From Solen grandis (lineage: Eukaryota; Mollusca; Bivalvia; Adapedonta; Solenidae), in the NCBI GenBank assembly GCA_021229015.1, contig CM037783.1, forward strand, positions 11,231,324-11,295,323: DNA of 64,000 nucleotides, written 5' to 3'. Made by a program: the position numbers and the translations under genes. The notes beneath the pieces were generated by a model. It searched no databases, had not been told where the DNA came from, and saw nothing but the letters and a program-made list of their open reading frames with translations. Of this stretch, positions 48,080 through 60,414 are shown one piece after another. Within the stretch, counting starts at the first letter, position 1. Every line of letters starts with the position of its first letter.

Positions 48080-50750
48080 TTTCAAAAATAAACGAGACCA
48101 CGACGTAATAACCCCATCTGAGACAGGGCCGCGCTTGGCATGAATTGATCGTCGTTTCCACGGCCACACTACAATTTTCCAACAAAAAACAACGAGACAC
48201 AAGGGACCCGGAACTCTTTCTAAAGAGCAATTCTCATCCTTGGTGGATGGCCCTACACTTGTTAAAGAATAGAAATGAACGTGAACTGCATGCTATTGAA
48301 TAGATTGGAACAATTATTCGACATAAAGGAACTGGCAAATTACAAATTAAATTATATAACTGTTCATCTTGAAAACAGCATCATATCAATGAGCGAGCTG
48401 ATTACTTTCTTGATAACTGTCAACTAATAAAGCAGTTTAAAGTTAAATTGTTTCGAGATTCGAAGGGTAGGGATATTATGAATTGGTCGAAGAAAATACA
48501 GATACATCTAAGTTTATTTATCATTCAATAAATGTGTATTAATTAGGCAAGCGATCGGGTACTGGATACTTTCTTTATGGTGAAATAATTTATATGTACT
48601 GATATTTCCTGCTCTTGTACAAAAATGGCTGGAGGATAATTAAAATCATCTTGATTAACAAAATCTTCATTTTTACGAACTGCGAGCGGTAATTCTGCCT
48701 TAATAAACCATGGTAAGATAGGCAAACGTCGTTTTACAATAGTCGTTGACTAAGATCTCGACCTATGAAAACGAGCCTTTCATGTACGCATTTAACTTCT
48801 TGGGGCATGTACAACAAATACATAAAAATATATCAACTCTTTTAGTCAAAGATAAAACATCGTTCCATCGTACTTTCACGTCTGAATTTAAATGTTTCAA
48901 ATATGACATTTTTGCAACCGAAAATCAAATGTTGGAGAGCACATTATAAAGTGAATCTTGTAATGCACATGAAGCGATTTTAAACAGTTCCTCTCCCTCC
49001 TACACGCATGCGCGGCTGACAAGTTTACCGTCCTAATTGATTGTCAGTAGACTTTTCGGAATCTTTAACCTTCTACCAGTAGTATTGAAATAACTTGTAT
49101 GTTTTGTCTCTAAGAGAAAGATACGGTGTTGCGATATAATGCCGAAGACAAGTATTATACCACATTCTGCCGCTGGACTTACAAGCCATTGCTCCAAATC
49201 CACCGATCTTGTTTATACAGGTATATCATTCTTTTGATCCCCTGATAAAAATGCCCATATAGTTCATTTCATATCCACTTCAACCAATAAGTATTTAATT
49301 ATCAATTTTCTCCGCTACTTAAATATTTCGATAAGTAGAATTTGACCCTTTTAAAATTAACTAAACACAGTAAGTACGTAATCGAGTTGGTAAACTCACA
49401 GTCTGGATCTAATGGTTCAGCACAGGACCACTTGATCTATAACGTTTAATTTTTAAATCGAATTAATCAGTATCAAACACAAAGAAACAAAGGAATTAAT
49501 TGCAATTTTTCATATTAGAATTCCTTTTTATTTTCATTAAAAATGTCTGGGTATGATTAACATTTAATCAATAGGACACTGATCAAGAACAATTGCGCAA
49601 TGTTTTGAAATAGTATTTCAAATTTGAAGGCAATAAAATAACTTTCTTGATATTGCCCAAACTCCAGAATTCTTTTTAATTGGATTTCTTATAGCTTAAT
49701 ACATCCATTGCAATTAATATAGAGGTACGTTTTAATATTTCTTAGGAGATAACCAAAAATCAGTAATAAAAAATCAAGAAAATGGTGTTGCAGCTAGGAT
49801 AAATATAAGTACTCCTTTGATTAACGCTAAATACATTTTGACATTAATTATACTACTACTGATGTCAAAAATGATTTTAAAATGCCAGATAATGTTGTTG
49901 TTATATTGGAGTTTACCGTCGCTGCGATAGTATTTCAATCATAAAGCGACGTCCAGCTAATTACAGGTGGAGGAAGACCCCGAGTATACAGAGGTACCCG
50001 GGTAGAACAACCGACCTACCGCAATCCAGCTGGAAGGCGCCAGATAATGTCCAGCTGTCTGAGAAACAAATACAGAACTGTGTAATTCAGTTCCTTATAT
50101 TGATTGTGAAATGACAGATATCTTTGATGACTTAAACCGACGTAAATTGTCACACGGGACAAATACAAGAAAATATTCTTAAATAAATTGTAGATTCGAG
50201 GATTCTACCAAAACATAGTGAGGAGCTGTCGACTATGTGGGCATTTCTGTCTGAAGAGTGTTCAGACAAGATAAAAACCAACATGTTCTGCAATATTTCT
50301 TTCAAATAATCACATTTATAAACCCTTACCTATACTGTGTTACATAAAAATCGGTAAGTATTCCCATCATACCTTCTATGTATAGGATAGAGTATATTAA
50401 GGCAAGAGGTTGAAACTATAGAGCTTTATATAAGATTTGCCGACTGAAGTTTACAACACTAGATATGAAATGACATCGGCTTTGGTGACCCTAGTGAGTA
50501 CATTACGTAACCGAGATATAGCAGACGATATTCTGTCTCAGAGTCTTCGTATTTACTTGTTTACTGTCTTCTGCAAGACAATTGTCTTTTAAGACAAAAA
50601 TATTGGTAAAGCAAACGTTAACCAGACATTCTGCGGCAAAGATATGCGTCGGTCCTTCAAACATACTTGCACAACCGTCTAGACAATTACACGTGCATAT
50701 TGCTTATATCCCTCGACTGCATGGCAACGAATCTCAGTATCTTGTTGAAC
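48080..50750 (+). repeat. Diverged segmental duplication, copy A
   Basis: Colinear with 60520-64000 at four anchors: 48085 with 60528 (AAATAAACGAG / AGATAAACGAG), ~48655 with ~61095 (TTAACAAAATCTTCATTTTT / TTAACAAAATGAATTCTTTA), ~49395 with ~63245 (ACAGTCTGGATCTAATGGTT / ACAGTCTGGGCCTATTGGTT), ~50553 with ~63878 (TTACTTGTTTACTGTCTTCT / TTTCTTGTTTACTGTCTTCT). No conserved open frame between copies was found. It could be non-coding flank of a duplicated gene or an old element. Confidence 0.6.
49908..50046 (-). repeat. SINE family 1, body only
   Basis: On the minus strand it covers the body from CTTCCAGCTGGATTGCGGTA to GACGGTAAACTCC; the tRNA-like head is missing. Confidence 0.75.
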
Positions 50751-50833
50751 CGATGGTAAATATGTCATAGCTTATAACAGCGATGAATTTCGTTATTTTT
50801 CTTAATTAGAATAAATGTTGCTCTGGAAAATCC

Positions 50834-51133
50834 ATGACCTGCTCTTCATACCTTTTTTTTGAGCGAGTGTCTATTACGGTATTCATTACAGCATTGATCA
50901 CAACACACATCTTTCTTCTTCCATACCTGACGCCCTGGTTTGAACCCTTGCCATCTGCTTTGATTCCGACACCCAACCCCACCATCTCTGCTGCCTCCTT
51001 CTCTGCGCACGCGCACGCCGCTGCTTCGCCTTTTCTGTGCCTTCAGGCGATCGGCATTAGGGTCTCACTGTTAGTGATATTGCCAGTGCTAATAGCGATT
51101 TCTTCAGTTCAATACGAAGTGTCTGAAAAATAA
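50834..51133 (+). CDS. Unidentified 99-codon open frame with two hydrophobic segments
   Basis: The frame is open from ATG to TAA in a stretch richer in C than its surroundings. Predicted hydrophobic segments lie at residues ~12-34 (VSITVFITALITTHIFLLPY) and ~71-93 (IGIRVSLLVILPVLIAISSV), joined by a Pro/Ala/Ser-rich loop with AHAHAA. No family recognised and no splice context established. It may be chance; the bias towards pyrimidines alone can produce hydrophobic codons. Confidence 0.15.
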   Translation: MTCSSYLFFERVSITVFITALITTHIFLLPYLTPWFEPLPSALIPTPNPTISAASFSAHAHAAASPFLCLQAIGIRVSLLVILPVLIAISSVQYEVSEK

Positions 51134-51494
51134 ATAACACTTAAATGATGTATTTAGTCCACAGATGACCAATCAAAGTGGTGCTCAATTCTAAAAAATG
51201 TATAGCAAGTTTAATATTCAAGGTCCATTACCCAGAACAGCTGATTCGAGCTTAATCGATATCGATATCAGATATTTGGTATTCTATGATATCATTTCTA
51301 AGAGAATTTATCTGAGATAATATGGCTAAAAGAATATGCACAAATACTTCCTTTATGCGGAAGTCGCAGTAAAAAGTGAAATCATTTTTTTATTCAAAGG
51401 CCATAACATCTAGCCGATATCAGCCTTACTCTAAAACAATAGATTATGCCCATAAACAATGTCTCAAGTTTTATGAATGCAGTTACTAGATTAA

Positions 51495-51545
51495 AAGTTA
51501 TTGTGGACGACAGACGGACATTCAACGACCATGCTATGTACTCAT
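51495..51545 (+). mobile_element. Remnant of the hairpin-module element
   Basis: TTATTGTGGACGACAGACGG, then ACATTCAACGACC, resembles the GGACGAC run at 863-915; the hairpin is decayed. Confidence 0.4.
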
Positions 51546-51839
51546 GGCGTATTACATAAGTTTTCAATAACTTTAAAAATAATAAACAGGGACTTGCTTA
51601 GATTGAATTAATTTTATGTTTTGTAATTGTCACGAAACAGAAATATATCAAGTGCGCATTCTGAATCTGAATCTAATTCGATGCAGATCCCAATACTGGG
51701 TTTTACAAAACGGAAAGAGCTCCGCATAAAGGTTTAAGGCATTTTTAATCTAAGGGGGGGGGGGATCCAGTGAATCACAGTGCCAACAAAGAATGAATTT
51801 TCATATTGTTTAGAGTTTGATGATGATATTTCCAGACTC

Positions 51840-53040
51840 TTTGAATTCTTGCAAAGGCGTTTTCCTAATATATTTGATGTTTCGCAGCCATTATTGTTTT
51901 TTCTTTAATCGTTCTTTTATGTCTGGAGAACTTCACAAAATCTGATGTTGGCAGTGCTGGAACTAACCCCTCAACCACCTTGTACATTAATATTAATCTG
52001 AGGCTTAGACGTCTGTCTTGTAATGTTTCTAATTCAAGTTCTTGTTTCATATTTTGATATTGTTCCTGGTGTTCTGCTTGTATAATCTCTTTTTATGAAT
52101 CTTACTGTCCTGTCTAGCGTCAATGTTGATGTATACAATGATGTGGGCGGATATGACGTCATGAAACGGCACCCACTAGAGACCGCCATATGTCATGTTA
52201 GCATACTGGTAAGCACAACAGAAGGACTACCTAAGAAGCATTCATTTAAAGGAAGTTGACTGATTCATGTTGATCAGTATAGCTCATCTTGAGCACATTG
52301 AGATTTCTTCTTAAAAAGCCTAAAGTTGAATTTGCTTTCTTGCATACCTGGTTGATATGTATATTCCATTTAAAGTCATTTTTAGATTTGTAGTCCAAGA
52401 TAGGGAATTTTCTGTACTTCCTGCATCATGTGGTTATTAAGCTGATAAAATTGACAAGATTTTGAGAATTTGAGATTTTGAAAACAGATTTAAATTGTTT
52501 GAGTAGTTCTTCAGCTTTTTCTTTGCTATCTGTTATTAGGCTGTTTCCTCTTTTGAGTGAGGCTATTCCGGTTGATTCTTGTTTTTTCTTTTCTTTTCTC
52601 CAATCCAGGGGATGTTTTTTCCAGATCTTATTTCTTTTTGTGGTATTTTTTGCAAGGAATCTTTAAAAGTGTCCCACAGTTTTTGTCCATTTTTGTCTTC
52701 ATTTTTTTCTACTTTCTCATTCAGTTTCATAAGTTTCTTTTTTTATTTCATTCCAGTCTGCTTTTTGTCTAAGTAACATTTTCTGGGATTTGTCTGTTGG
52801 TGATGTACCTTTGTTTCAAAATCTGATATTATTATGTCATGTCATATTTGGATTTGATACGAAAACCAGGTCCAATAAGTTGTTTTCTCTTGTAGGTTTA
52901 TTGTGGATTTGGGTCATGTTGTTAGAATTCATTAAGTATCATTGTATTTCTCTTTCTGGTTCAGTTGCTGTTGAGTTCTCCCACTGTAATTTGGGACAGT
53001 TAAAATCCCCTGATAGTATGATGTTTGAGCTCTAAATGGC
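51840..53040 (-). pseudogene. APE-type non-LTR retrotransposon remnant (endonuclease end, linker, RT tail)
   Basis: Minus strand from 53035: SNIILSGDFNCPKLQWENS is the Asp-Phe-Asn end of an APE-type endonuclease. Then NKPTRENNLLDLVFVSNP, and a basic linker ending SLKRGNSLITDSKEKAEELL near 52500. The reverse transcriptase core is absent. The piece at 52130-51865 has FIKRDYTSRTPGTISKY and, in another frame, LELETLQDRRLSLRLILMYK and VVEGLVP, the usual end of the RT frame in CR1/L2-like elements. Several stops and at least one frameshift make it non-functional. Flanking and replacing sequence at 52130-52450 is unassigned. Confidence 0.75.
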
Positions 53041-53452
53041 ATATGCTATTTTCTGTGGAAAAAAACAACAACATTGAAACGTGAATTGTATTTGGTCATA
53101 TAAATGCAATTTCAAGGAAAATGTTTTTCTATATTATTTATCTAACAGGTATTATCAAACCAGATTATATAGCGTTCAACTGACGCCCTGATATCTTGAC
53201 TTCCAGACAAATATATAAATATACTTGCCTATCAAATGTAAAAGGAACTACTGGTTATTCTAGCATTCAACAATGTGGTAAGTGTCGTCGTCAAGTTTGA
53301 GGAAAATTTATATGTTTGATTTAAGCGCAATATTGACACTATTACCGTAACCGGTGACCATTTCCCTCCAAAATGAGACATAAACCTACGTAACTCAACG
53401 AGCACTAACCGAACACCAAATCTATATGCTGATGTTAAATTCCATACATTGT

Positions 53453-53540
53453 TCAAAACACTGGTCCAACCAAGGAACCGTTAGGAGGTATAAGTTGAAA
53501 GAATTTGTTTCCTAAAACGACGTAAAATTACTACGTCAGT
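53453..53540 (+). repeat. SINE family 2 tail fragment followed by poly-T
   Basis: AACACTGGTCCAACCAAGGA, then TATAAGTTGAAAGAATTTGT and AAACGACGTAAAATTACTAC. A run of 28 T follows at 53540-53567. Confidence 0.65.
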
Positions 53541-53794
53541 TTTTTTTTTTTTTTTTTTTTTTTTTTTGTTTGTTTTTTTTGTCTACAATGTGTAATTTAT
53601 TATGTTTTATGTTTTCTTGAATTACCTCCCTTTAATCTAAAATTATTGTTTACCCATTGGAAATATATAAATCTTTCACATAAATATTTCCATGGATCTT
53701 GTGTTTAAAGGTTCTATAAACGCCTTATTTTAACCTCGCCAAAATGACGTGGTCAAAGCGCGAGTCTAAACAAATTCTAACTTAACCAATCAGT

Positions 53795-54039
53795 TTAACC
53801 CTTTCCCTCATAGAGGACACTATGAAAAGACCTATGCGAACAGCATAATACCAGATCAGCCTGCGAGTAACTCGCAGGCTGATCAGGTTTTATGCTGTTC
53901 GCTGCTCCTCAGTGGTCTGGAAATGAGGATTTTATAATTAAATTTGGTAAGGTTTAACTGTGGTTTTCTGCAGAGCAGGCTTTATGTGGTACCTATTGAG
54001 TGCGTCAAAATGAGTCTACTATCTGAGGGAAAGAGTTAA
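53795..54039 (+). mobile_element. TTAA-flanked foldback MITE, copy 3
   Basis: Same element as at 5269-5510 and 45932-46173, TTAA at both edges, with the perfect hairpin GATCAGCCTGCGAGTAACTC/GCAGGCTGATC. Closest to copy 1. Confidence 0.88.
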
Positions 54040-54599
54040 AGGTGCGTAAATGCACTAGGTGTAAGATTTAAAGTGGCGAACCTACTGGCCGGGTAGTAGG
54101 TTGAGAAATACAATAATTTTAGTATTGCAGTTACTACTGCACGCAGAAAGAATTGGGATATCTGGTGTAATTTTGTAATATTTAGACTTACATTTATTGA
54201 ACATAAAGGTGAAGCTCAGAGTTGGAGATAAAAGAGTAAGTTTAAAGCCCGGTATAATTTGTATTACCGTGGTTTGGGAGTTAGGTTTTAGTTTGTTTTC
54301 TATATCCGATCCTCAAATTAAATGAACGTTAATGATTTGAGACAATCGTTTATTGTAATAATATTTTTTAAATCGGTTCTGTATATATATCATAGCTAAA
54401 AATATTTTTCAAATCAAACAACAAGGAAAGTCATTTAGGAAAATTAAGTATCATGTATTCAAATATAAATAATTATAATTATTCAGAAAGCACAGACACG
54501 TTACAATTTGAACCAATAGCGATGAGAGACAATAACATTATTGATTAATATAACGGATTCACTCAAGTATGAGTGCATATTATATACATATATACAGTA

Positions 54600-54815
54600 T
54601 TTGAATCTCTCAGCCCCTCACCGCTGTGGGTTCGAATCCCGGTAGGGACTTCGGATTTTTCATGTGAGGAAGCCTTCCAGTTGGCTTGCGGTAGGTCGGT
54701 GGTTCTACCCGGGTACCTCTGTGTACTCGGGGTCTTCCTCCACCTGTAATTAGCTGGACGTCGCTATATGATTGAAATACTATCGCAGCGACGGTAAACC
54801 TAATACAACAACAAC
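54600..54815 (+). repeat. tRNA-derived SINE, family 1, 5'-truncated copy
   Basis: Begins inside the head (TCTCAGCCCCTCACCGCTGT), has GGGTTCGAATCCC and the full body, and ends GACGGTAAACC followed by (ACA)n. Confidence 0.85.
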
Positions 54816-55048
54816 AACAGTATTTGAAATAATAAGAAACGCGATCAATATGAAAACATCGTCACCGATTATGAATTTCGAAAGAGACATGTACTAAGGT
54901 TCAAACTAAGCAAATCACTTTAGCTTGCTTCAGATCATTTTTCGCTGAAAAGAAATTCCCAAGATAATTAATCAAATTTATACCATGTCCTTAGGTTTTC
55001 ATTTGACCTATTCATTTAACATCAACTTCTACTGCAATGATTTACGTT

Positions 55049-55198
55049 AGGTGATTCGGTATAAATCAGCTTCAAAATAGGTGAGTCGGTATAAATCAGC
55101 TTCAAAATAGGTGATTCGGTATAAATCAGCTTCAAAATAGGTGATTCGGTATAAATCAGCTACAAAATAGGTGATTCGGTATAAATCAGCTTCAAAAC
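55049..55198 (+). repeat. Five tandem 30-bp units
   Basis: AGGTGATTCGGTATAAATCA followed by GCTTCAAAAT is repeated five times with three single changes. Because 30 is a multiple of three the minus strand reads as a periodic peptide (FEADLYRITY); I see no gene around it. Confidence 0.95.
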
Positions 55199-56124
55199 AA
55201 ACATCTTTTGTTGCAAATAAAGGAACATGGGAAATCCTGCTGGGGGCAAAACCATGAATTATTTTCCGATGAGAACAGAAATGACACACTAGACATAAAC
55301 ACCAAGTATCTCCAATTGTAAATCATGTAAAACATGTGATAAATTCAACTGCTGTAATTACTAGCAATATGTACTCGCTGAAAAGGTTTTGTGAATTCGT
55401 TATTAAGCAGAACTAGGAGAATATAAGCCAAAACATGCTAATAATTCATCGGAAATGTTTGCTTTAGAGCTAAATTGAGAATCATATGAAATAATTAACG
55501 CTCAATAATTTTCGTAAAGTAATATAAATATTCACCTCAGGCCAGTACGATATAAATTTTCCTTTCTCTTTGTGGATTTGGCAATGGCTATTTCCTATCA
55601 CAAAGACTACACATTCTTCCCCGAAAAAAAAACGTTTCTTTTTTAATCGATATGTGCAGTAAAGACGACGAACTCTTTCAGCGAGCCATCCACTAAAATC
55701 CGTCTAAATAATGTAACGAGTTTATTACATTTCCTTAAAAGAATAAACCAATAATGATTCTCCTTTTAAAGTCACCATCATGATTTAATTCAATTGTGTT
55801 TCACAGAAAACTGGCTTAAACGTGTTTATCTTGCTTAAACATTGTTAAATTTATTCCTAGGATAATAGGCAAAGTATCAAATTCTTCAAAGATGACAAAT
55901 AATCCAACCCCTGTTGGGAATCTCATATTTTAATGGATGATCTTTAGGTGAGGGATATTGAGATTAATTCATTTATGGTCACTGGTTTCAGAGAAAAAAT
56001 AACAGCTTTGTTCTTCTGCTACCACGGCAAACATCGTTCGTAATCTTTGCAATTTTGAGAAAGGCCACTAGTGCCATGTATCATTAAATTATAACTGTCA
56101 TTTACAGCATATTGTTAATGACAT

Positions 56125-56190
56125 GCAGACGGAGGCACGGTCAACACAACAGCTCATTTTCAATAATTTGTGCTCAAGTGAGCTAAACTG
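56125..56190 (+). mobile_element. Remnant of the hairpin-module end
   Basis: CAGACGGAGGCACGG, then ACAGCTCATTTTC and GTGCTCAAGTGAGCTAAAC, a decayed version of the 863-955 terminal module. Confidence 0.45.
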
Positions 56191-56543
56191 GATGTTACTA
56201 ATAAAGGTCATAGTCTTACAGGTCGGAGTATATGCATGCAAATTATGTGTGTGAAGTTAGATGATTGAAGTTTGCCCATTTATCTTACTCAGCCAAAATA
56301 GCCTATGTAGTGAAAGAGCTACTGCATTCAGCTTATTTATCCTCTTTACCCAATTTTTAATTTAAATAAAAAAATTGTCTGATTTATGTTACCTATTTAA
56401 TACATAGGCTAATGTACATAGTCCATACCCCTTTTAAAATAAATAGGCTAAATGTGCCAATTTACATAGTTAACTTAGGTTAAATAGGCTAAATGTGTTG
56501 GAGGTTGTAGCCAATTTCATATATGGACTAAATGGGACTAATT

Positions 56544-57936
56544 TATTGACTGGCAATATTAACCTGAGACAACTAAATATTCAGTGACCTTTCTTCTTCG
56601 AAGTCAAACAAATTGACTTGAGGTACAACACGTATCATTGCCTTCCTAGCCTCAATGTGCTTGACTTCGGAGCTGAAGGCTGTGGGTTCGAATCTAACTC
56701 AGACCATAAATATTTTTCATAAGTTTAATGATTTGACCACCATGTTTCATAATGTTATATATGCAAATCACACATATATAGCACGATTTGATCGAAATTC
56801 ATGTTGAATACTTTAGATGGTTTACTCAATACTCGACTGCATATATAGTTAAAAGAAAAAGACAATAAACAAAAAAGACACCAGCAATTCAACAAGTTAT
56901 AGTCTATAAATACTGACCTGGCACTATGTCAAAGGTAAACTTTTCGATTAACCTCGGCATTCGGCGATACTGTTTATAGCATATCGGTTAAAAAGGTATA
57001 GCAGAAACACTCAGTATGCTGCAGTTGCTCAGTGATTGGTAGAGCGTTGGTATCGGATTTTATTTTCTAATCGAGACCCTGGTTCGAATCCCACTACTCG
57101 TTTTTTACATTTTCTGTCGTTGGAAATCAGGATGCACGTGAAAAACATTCAGCCTTTTTCATACTTACACTGGAAATTGTAGTTTTATATGTCCGACAAT
57201 AGCGGAAAGAAGTGAGCGCGTTATGCGAAGTAGTGAAAAGAAGAGATCGTAGCAAGCATATTAATCTTTTATTATTGAGACTTTTGTAAGTGTATCATTT
57301 TATAATTAAAATTGCTATAAAAGTATGGTGAAAACAAGAAAAAATGCCACAAAAAATCAAGCAATTTACCAGAAGTAACATATTTATTCAAATTAATTGG
57401 ATTTTTGGTAAACGAAGATAATAACTTGGATAAAAAAAGGAAAGTGGCAACCATGAGACTCGAACCAAAGTGACTTGGCTTTGCACAGCATGTGTCTTAC
57501 CTTTAGGCCATTAGCTCAGTTTATCAACAACCTTCTCTTTACTGGTATCAAAACCGTACTATATAGGTCAAGCATTTGAACGACATTATACGATTTCTTC
57601 CGAGTGCGTATACGGTCAAATACGAAAGATAATGAGTGCCAGGTCAATAAACAATATTCGTTCATCCTCTCACACAGCAAATACTGAAAAGAAAAATTTC
57701 TTGGTGTAAATTTTTTTGAATTTACAAAAAATAAACAAACACTGTTTCGAACCTGCGACTTTGTGATTTCAAATCAGCTGAATTAACCACTAAGCTACGT
57801 GAAGTTGTTCAAAGTGTGAAGCCTTTGCAAACCATACTACTATTAAAAACAAATGGTCGGATCGTAATAATTCACGGAAACTAACGAAGAACATGCCGGA
57901 AATTAATCAGTCTCAGGTCAATCTTGCCATACAATA
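56544..57936. mobile_element. Palindromic cluster of four tRNA-like modules
   Basis: The outer inverted pair is 56544-56570 and 57910-57936 (TGGCAATATTAACCTGAGAC against TGGCAAGATTGACCTGAGAC). An inner pair GACCTGGCACT lies at 56915-56925 and, inverted, 57635-57645. tRNA-like modules on plus: ~56649-56706 and ~57017-57100; on minus: ~57530-57446 and ~57805-57748. Each has a GGTTCGAAT- or TTCGA-type box B and an upstream box-A-like word. So each arm is two tandem SINE-like units and the arms face each other. Confidence 0.6.
57017..57100 (+). other. tRNA-like module (probably not a functional tRNA)
   Basis: GTTGCTCAGTGATTGGTAGA, then GCG, gives a D-arm with box A; CTGGTTCGAATCCCACTAC gives the T-arm with box B. 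The acceptor stem does not pair cleanly and it lies in a repeat cluster, so a SINE head is more likely than a tRNA gene. Confidence 0.5.
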
Positions 57937-58070
57937 TATGACCTTTTAAAGTTAGATAAGGCAAATAGGATAAATGGGTTCACACACATGAAAAAAAAAT
58001 GCAATTTTATTGAAATAAATCTCCAGCTACCGAAAACATTCATTACTTAACATTACATAAGGACGTGTTG

Positions 58071-58089
58071 TCCCCCCCCCCCCCCCCCC
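58071..58089 (+). repeat. Poly-C run
   Basis: About 19 consecutive C. Confidence 0.9.
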
Positions 58090-59279
58090 ATTCCACATCA
58101 GTCGTCAGTATATGTTACTGTTTTAAATAAGAGTAACCGAGATCTCACTCATCCTAAGTTACCCTTTGGGTTACTTACTTTTTCCCTGAAGTCTGCCTAC
58201 TGCAGCGACCGGAACATGGCGATCAAGTATAGACCCACTTTCAGTAAAGTTGTGGCCTTAACATCGACTGTGTAACTAACGAAGCAAATGCTGCAATACG
58301 TAGAACTGTATAGACACATTGATACTAAAATGTTTCTTTCACTGGTACCTCCTAATATTTATATTTTTTATCAGATTATTTTTTAAACAGTGGCCTAGAT
58401 TTCTTCTCTTCCTTTCTCTACAATTCCAATCACATTTAGAATAACTTGACAAATTAACCATATTTTTCATGCACATCTGGGAGTTTTAACATTAATTATT
58501 TCTTCAATTCTTTTCCCAATTTCCTCAATGTTTCGGAAGCTGAATGCCGTCTATCTTTTTTCTTCCATTACGGTAGTGTGTGTTGAGTATGCACCGTATA
58601 TAACATACTAATACTTGATCATTAATTCGTTACAAAAAGCAAAAAAGATAACAGCGAAAGCCCTGAAACTCTCCTCTGATGACAATTTGTCTAGTTCATT
58701 CATGATTTTAGGCAGCTGAATAATTTGTACACTCTCGGTCTAGACTTAGACATTAACACCTGCGCCGAAGCAATTTTAAACGTAGCAAGTAATGTTTGAA
58801 AATATCTAAAAGTTATAACTTGACATATATTAGGCAAACTGAACTAAAATAAACAATTAAATTCACTCATTACCAATATTTCGGCAAAACTTACCTTTGT
58901 CAAGGAAAAAAAATGACAAACAAAAATTGGCTCAAAATTTCATGTTTGTTTACTTGGCAATGGCAAGTTTTGCCGAAATGTGAATTGTTTATTGTATTAT
59001 TTTTATTTCCCGTGGAAAACGTACATATTTATTGCCGTTTTTTATTTGTTTTTTTTCTTTTCTTTTACTATCTCGAAGTTAAATTAATAAATTGTTAAAG
59101 ATAAATGGGAACCTTCCTATTTCAAAGTAGTTTTCTTGGTTACGATTTTAAACGAAATCGAAATGTAGACCTATATAATTTTGGTAGAAGACGATTTCAA
59201 TATATCAACGATGGGTCATTTAACAAGTTCAAACCTCCCGATTAAGATATAAACGCTCGAAACTGTGCTTAGTCCACAC

Positions 59280-59282
<3 letters not shown>

Positions 59283-59332
<50 letters not shown>
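59283..59332 (+). repeat. (TA)25 microsatellite
   Basis: Uninterrupted AT dinucleotide run. Confidence 0.97.
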
Positions 59333-59336
<4 letters not shown>

Positions 59337-60414
59337 TGTTCCTTGGCTAAAACAAGTGGCAATATGTCTACATTCATGTATGCTTTGTAATAGATGTCCC
59401 ATCTCTGAATATGTTTTGTTTTGTATTTAACCACAGTTTCGATATATTCTGCATATTATTATATCACGAGAGAGAAGCTCGAGTGGCACAATAACTCGCA
59501 CCTGAACGACATACACTTCAAACCACAGATAATTGAAAAGTAGCCACAACTCTACATGTAGACAGTCTTACACCGATTGAACTAGATCTAGTGTCTTAAT
59601 TCATTCAGTTATACCTGAGGCATCTGAATCTGTAGGTATCTGTAATGAAAATCCTGAACTGACTGTAAAATCAGAATATTATTTTCAGATTCAGTCATGA
59701 CCATTCTTTTAAATAGATATACCAGAGAAGAAATATATTAGTTATACATCTGAACATAAAAAATGGATGAATGCTGTATTGATATACTCAAAGGAAAAAG
59801 AAACGTAAGGTAAACTTTTGTGTCATTTTTAAATAGGAAGTTTTCGACGGTATTACAGTTTAAATTATTTTGACAAAGATTTATTTTTCAAACAAAATAA
59901 ATGCTTTAGAATGAGGTGGGGTCTATCATATGAGGTTTATTGCGAGATTAAGAGGTAAAATCTTGAGTCTTGGCTTCTACAGATTCTAGTTACCCTGCGT
60001 TTCTTTTTCCTTTGAGTATAAATTCATTGCGCGAAAATTTATTTGTCAATTTATTTAGAGACAATGAAGGTTCAGATACAGATCAAAGACTGTTACACGT
60101 TGTTGCTTACCATCCTAGAAAGCTAGCTAAATTTCTCTTCTATGCGAAGAAGTCTAGAAAACAAAGCATACGCGTGATATTCACTCCACTCCAGAAAATG
60201 TATCTATATAATCAAATGTCTGAAATGATTGTTCTTAACTTAGTGGCAATTAATAGCCGATCTTTAACTTATTTTATGCAATAACAGTTTTCTTTTAATT
60301 ACTGTACAAGTGTAGGTTATATTGTATGTGATTGTGACTTGGCTGTCCATAGGGCCGGATGCTCATTTACAATATCAGAGTTGTACATGTATACATTTTC
60401 TATATACTTGTGCA

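Noticed and set aside
55047..55289. Periodic minus-strand peptide of FEADLYRITY repeats
   Set aside because: Produced by five copies of a 30-bp simple tandem unit, a length divisible by three; no gene structure around it.
57446..57805. Functional tRNA genes
   Set aside because: Box A and box B words are present but acceptor stems do not pair and the modules lie in a repeated, inverted SINE-like array.
59970..60284. 104-codon plus-strand frame
   Set aside because: No domain, no splice context and AT-driven composition; could not be supported as a gene.
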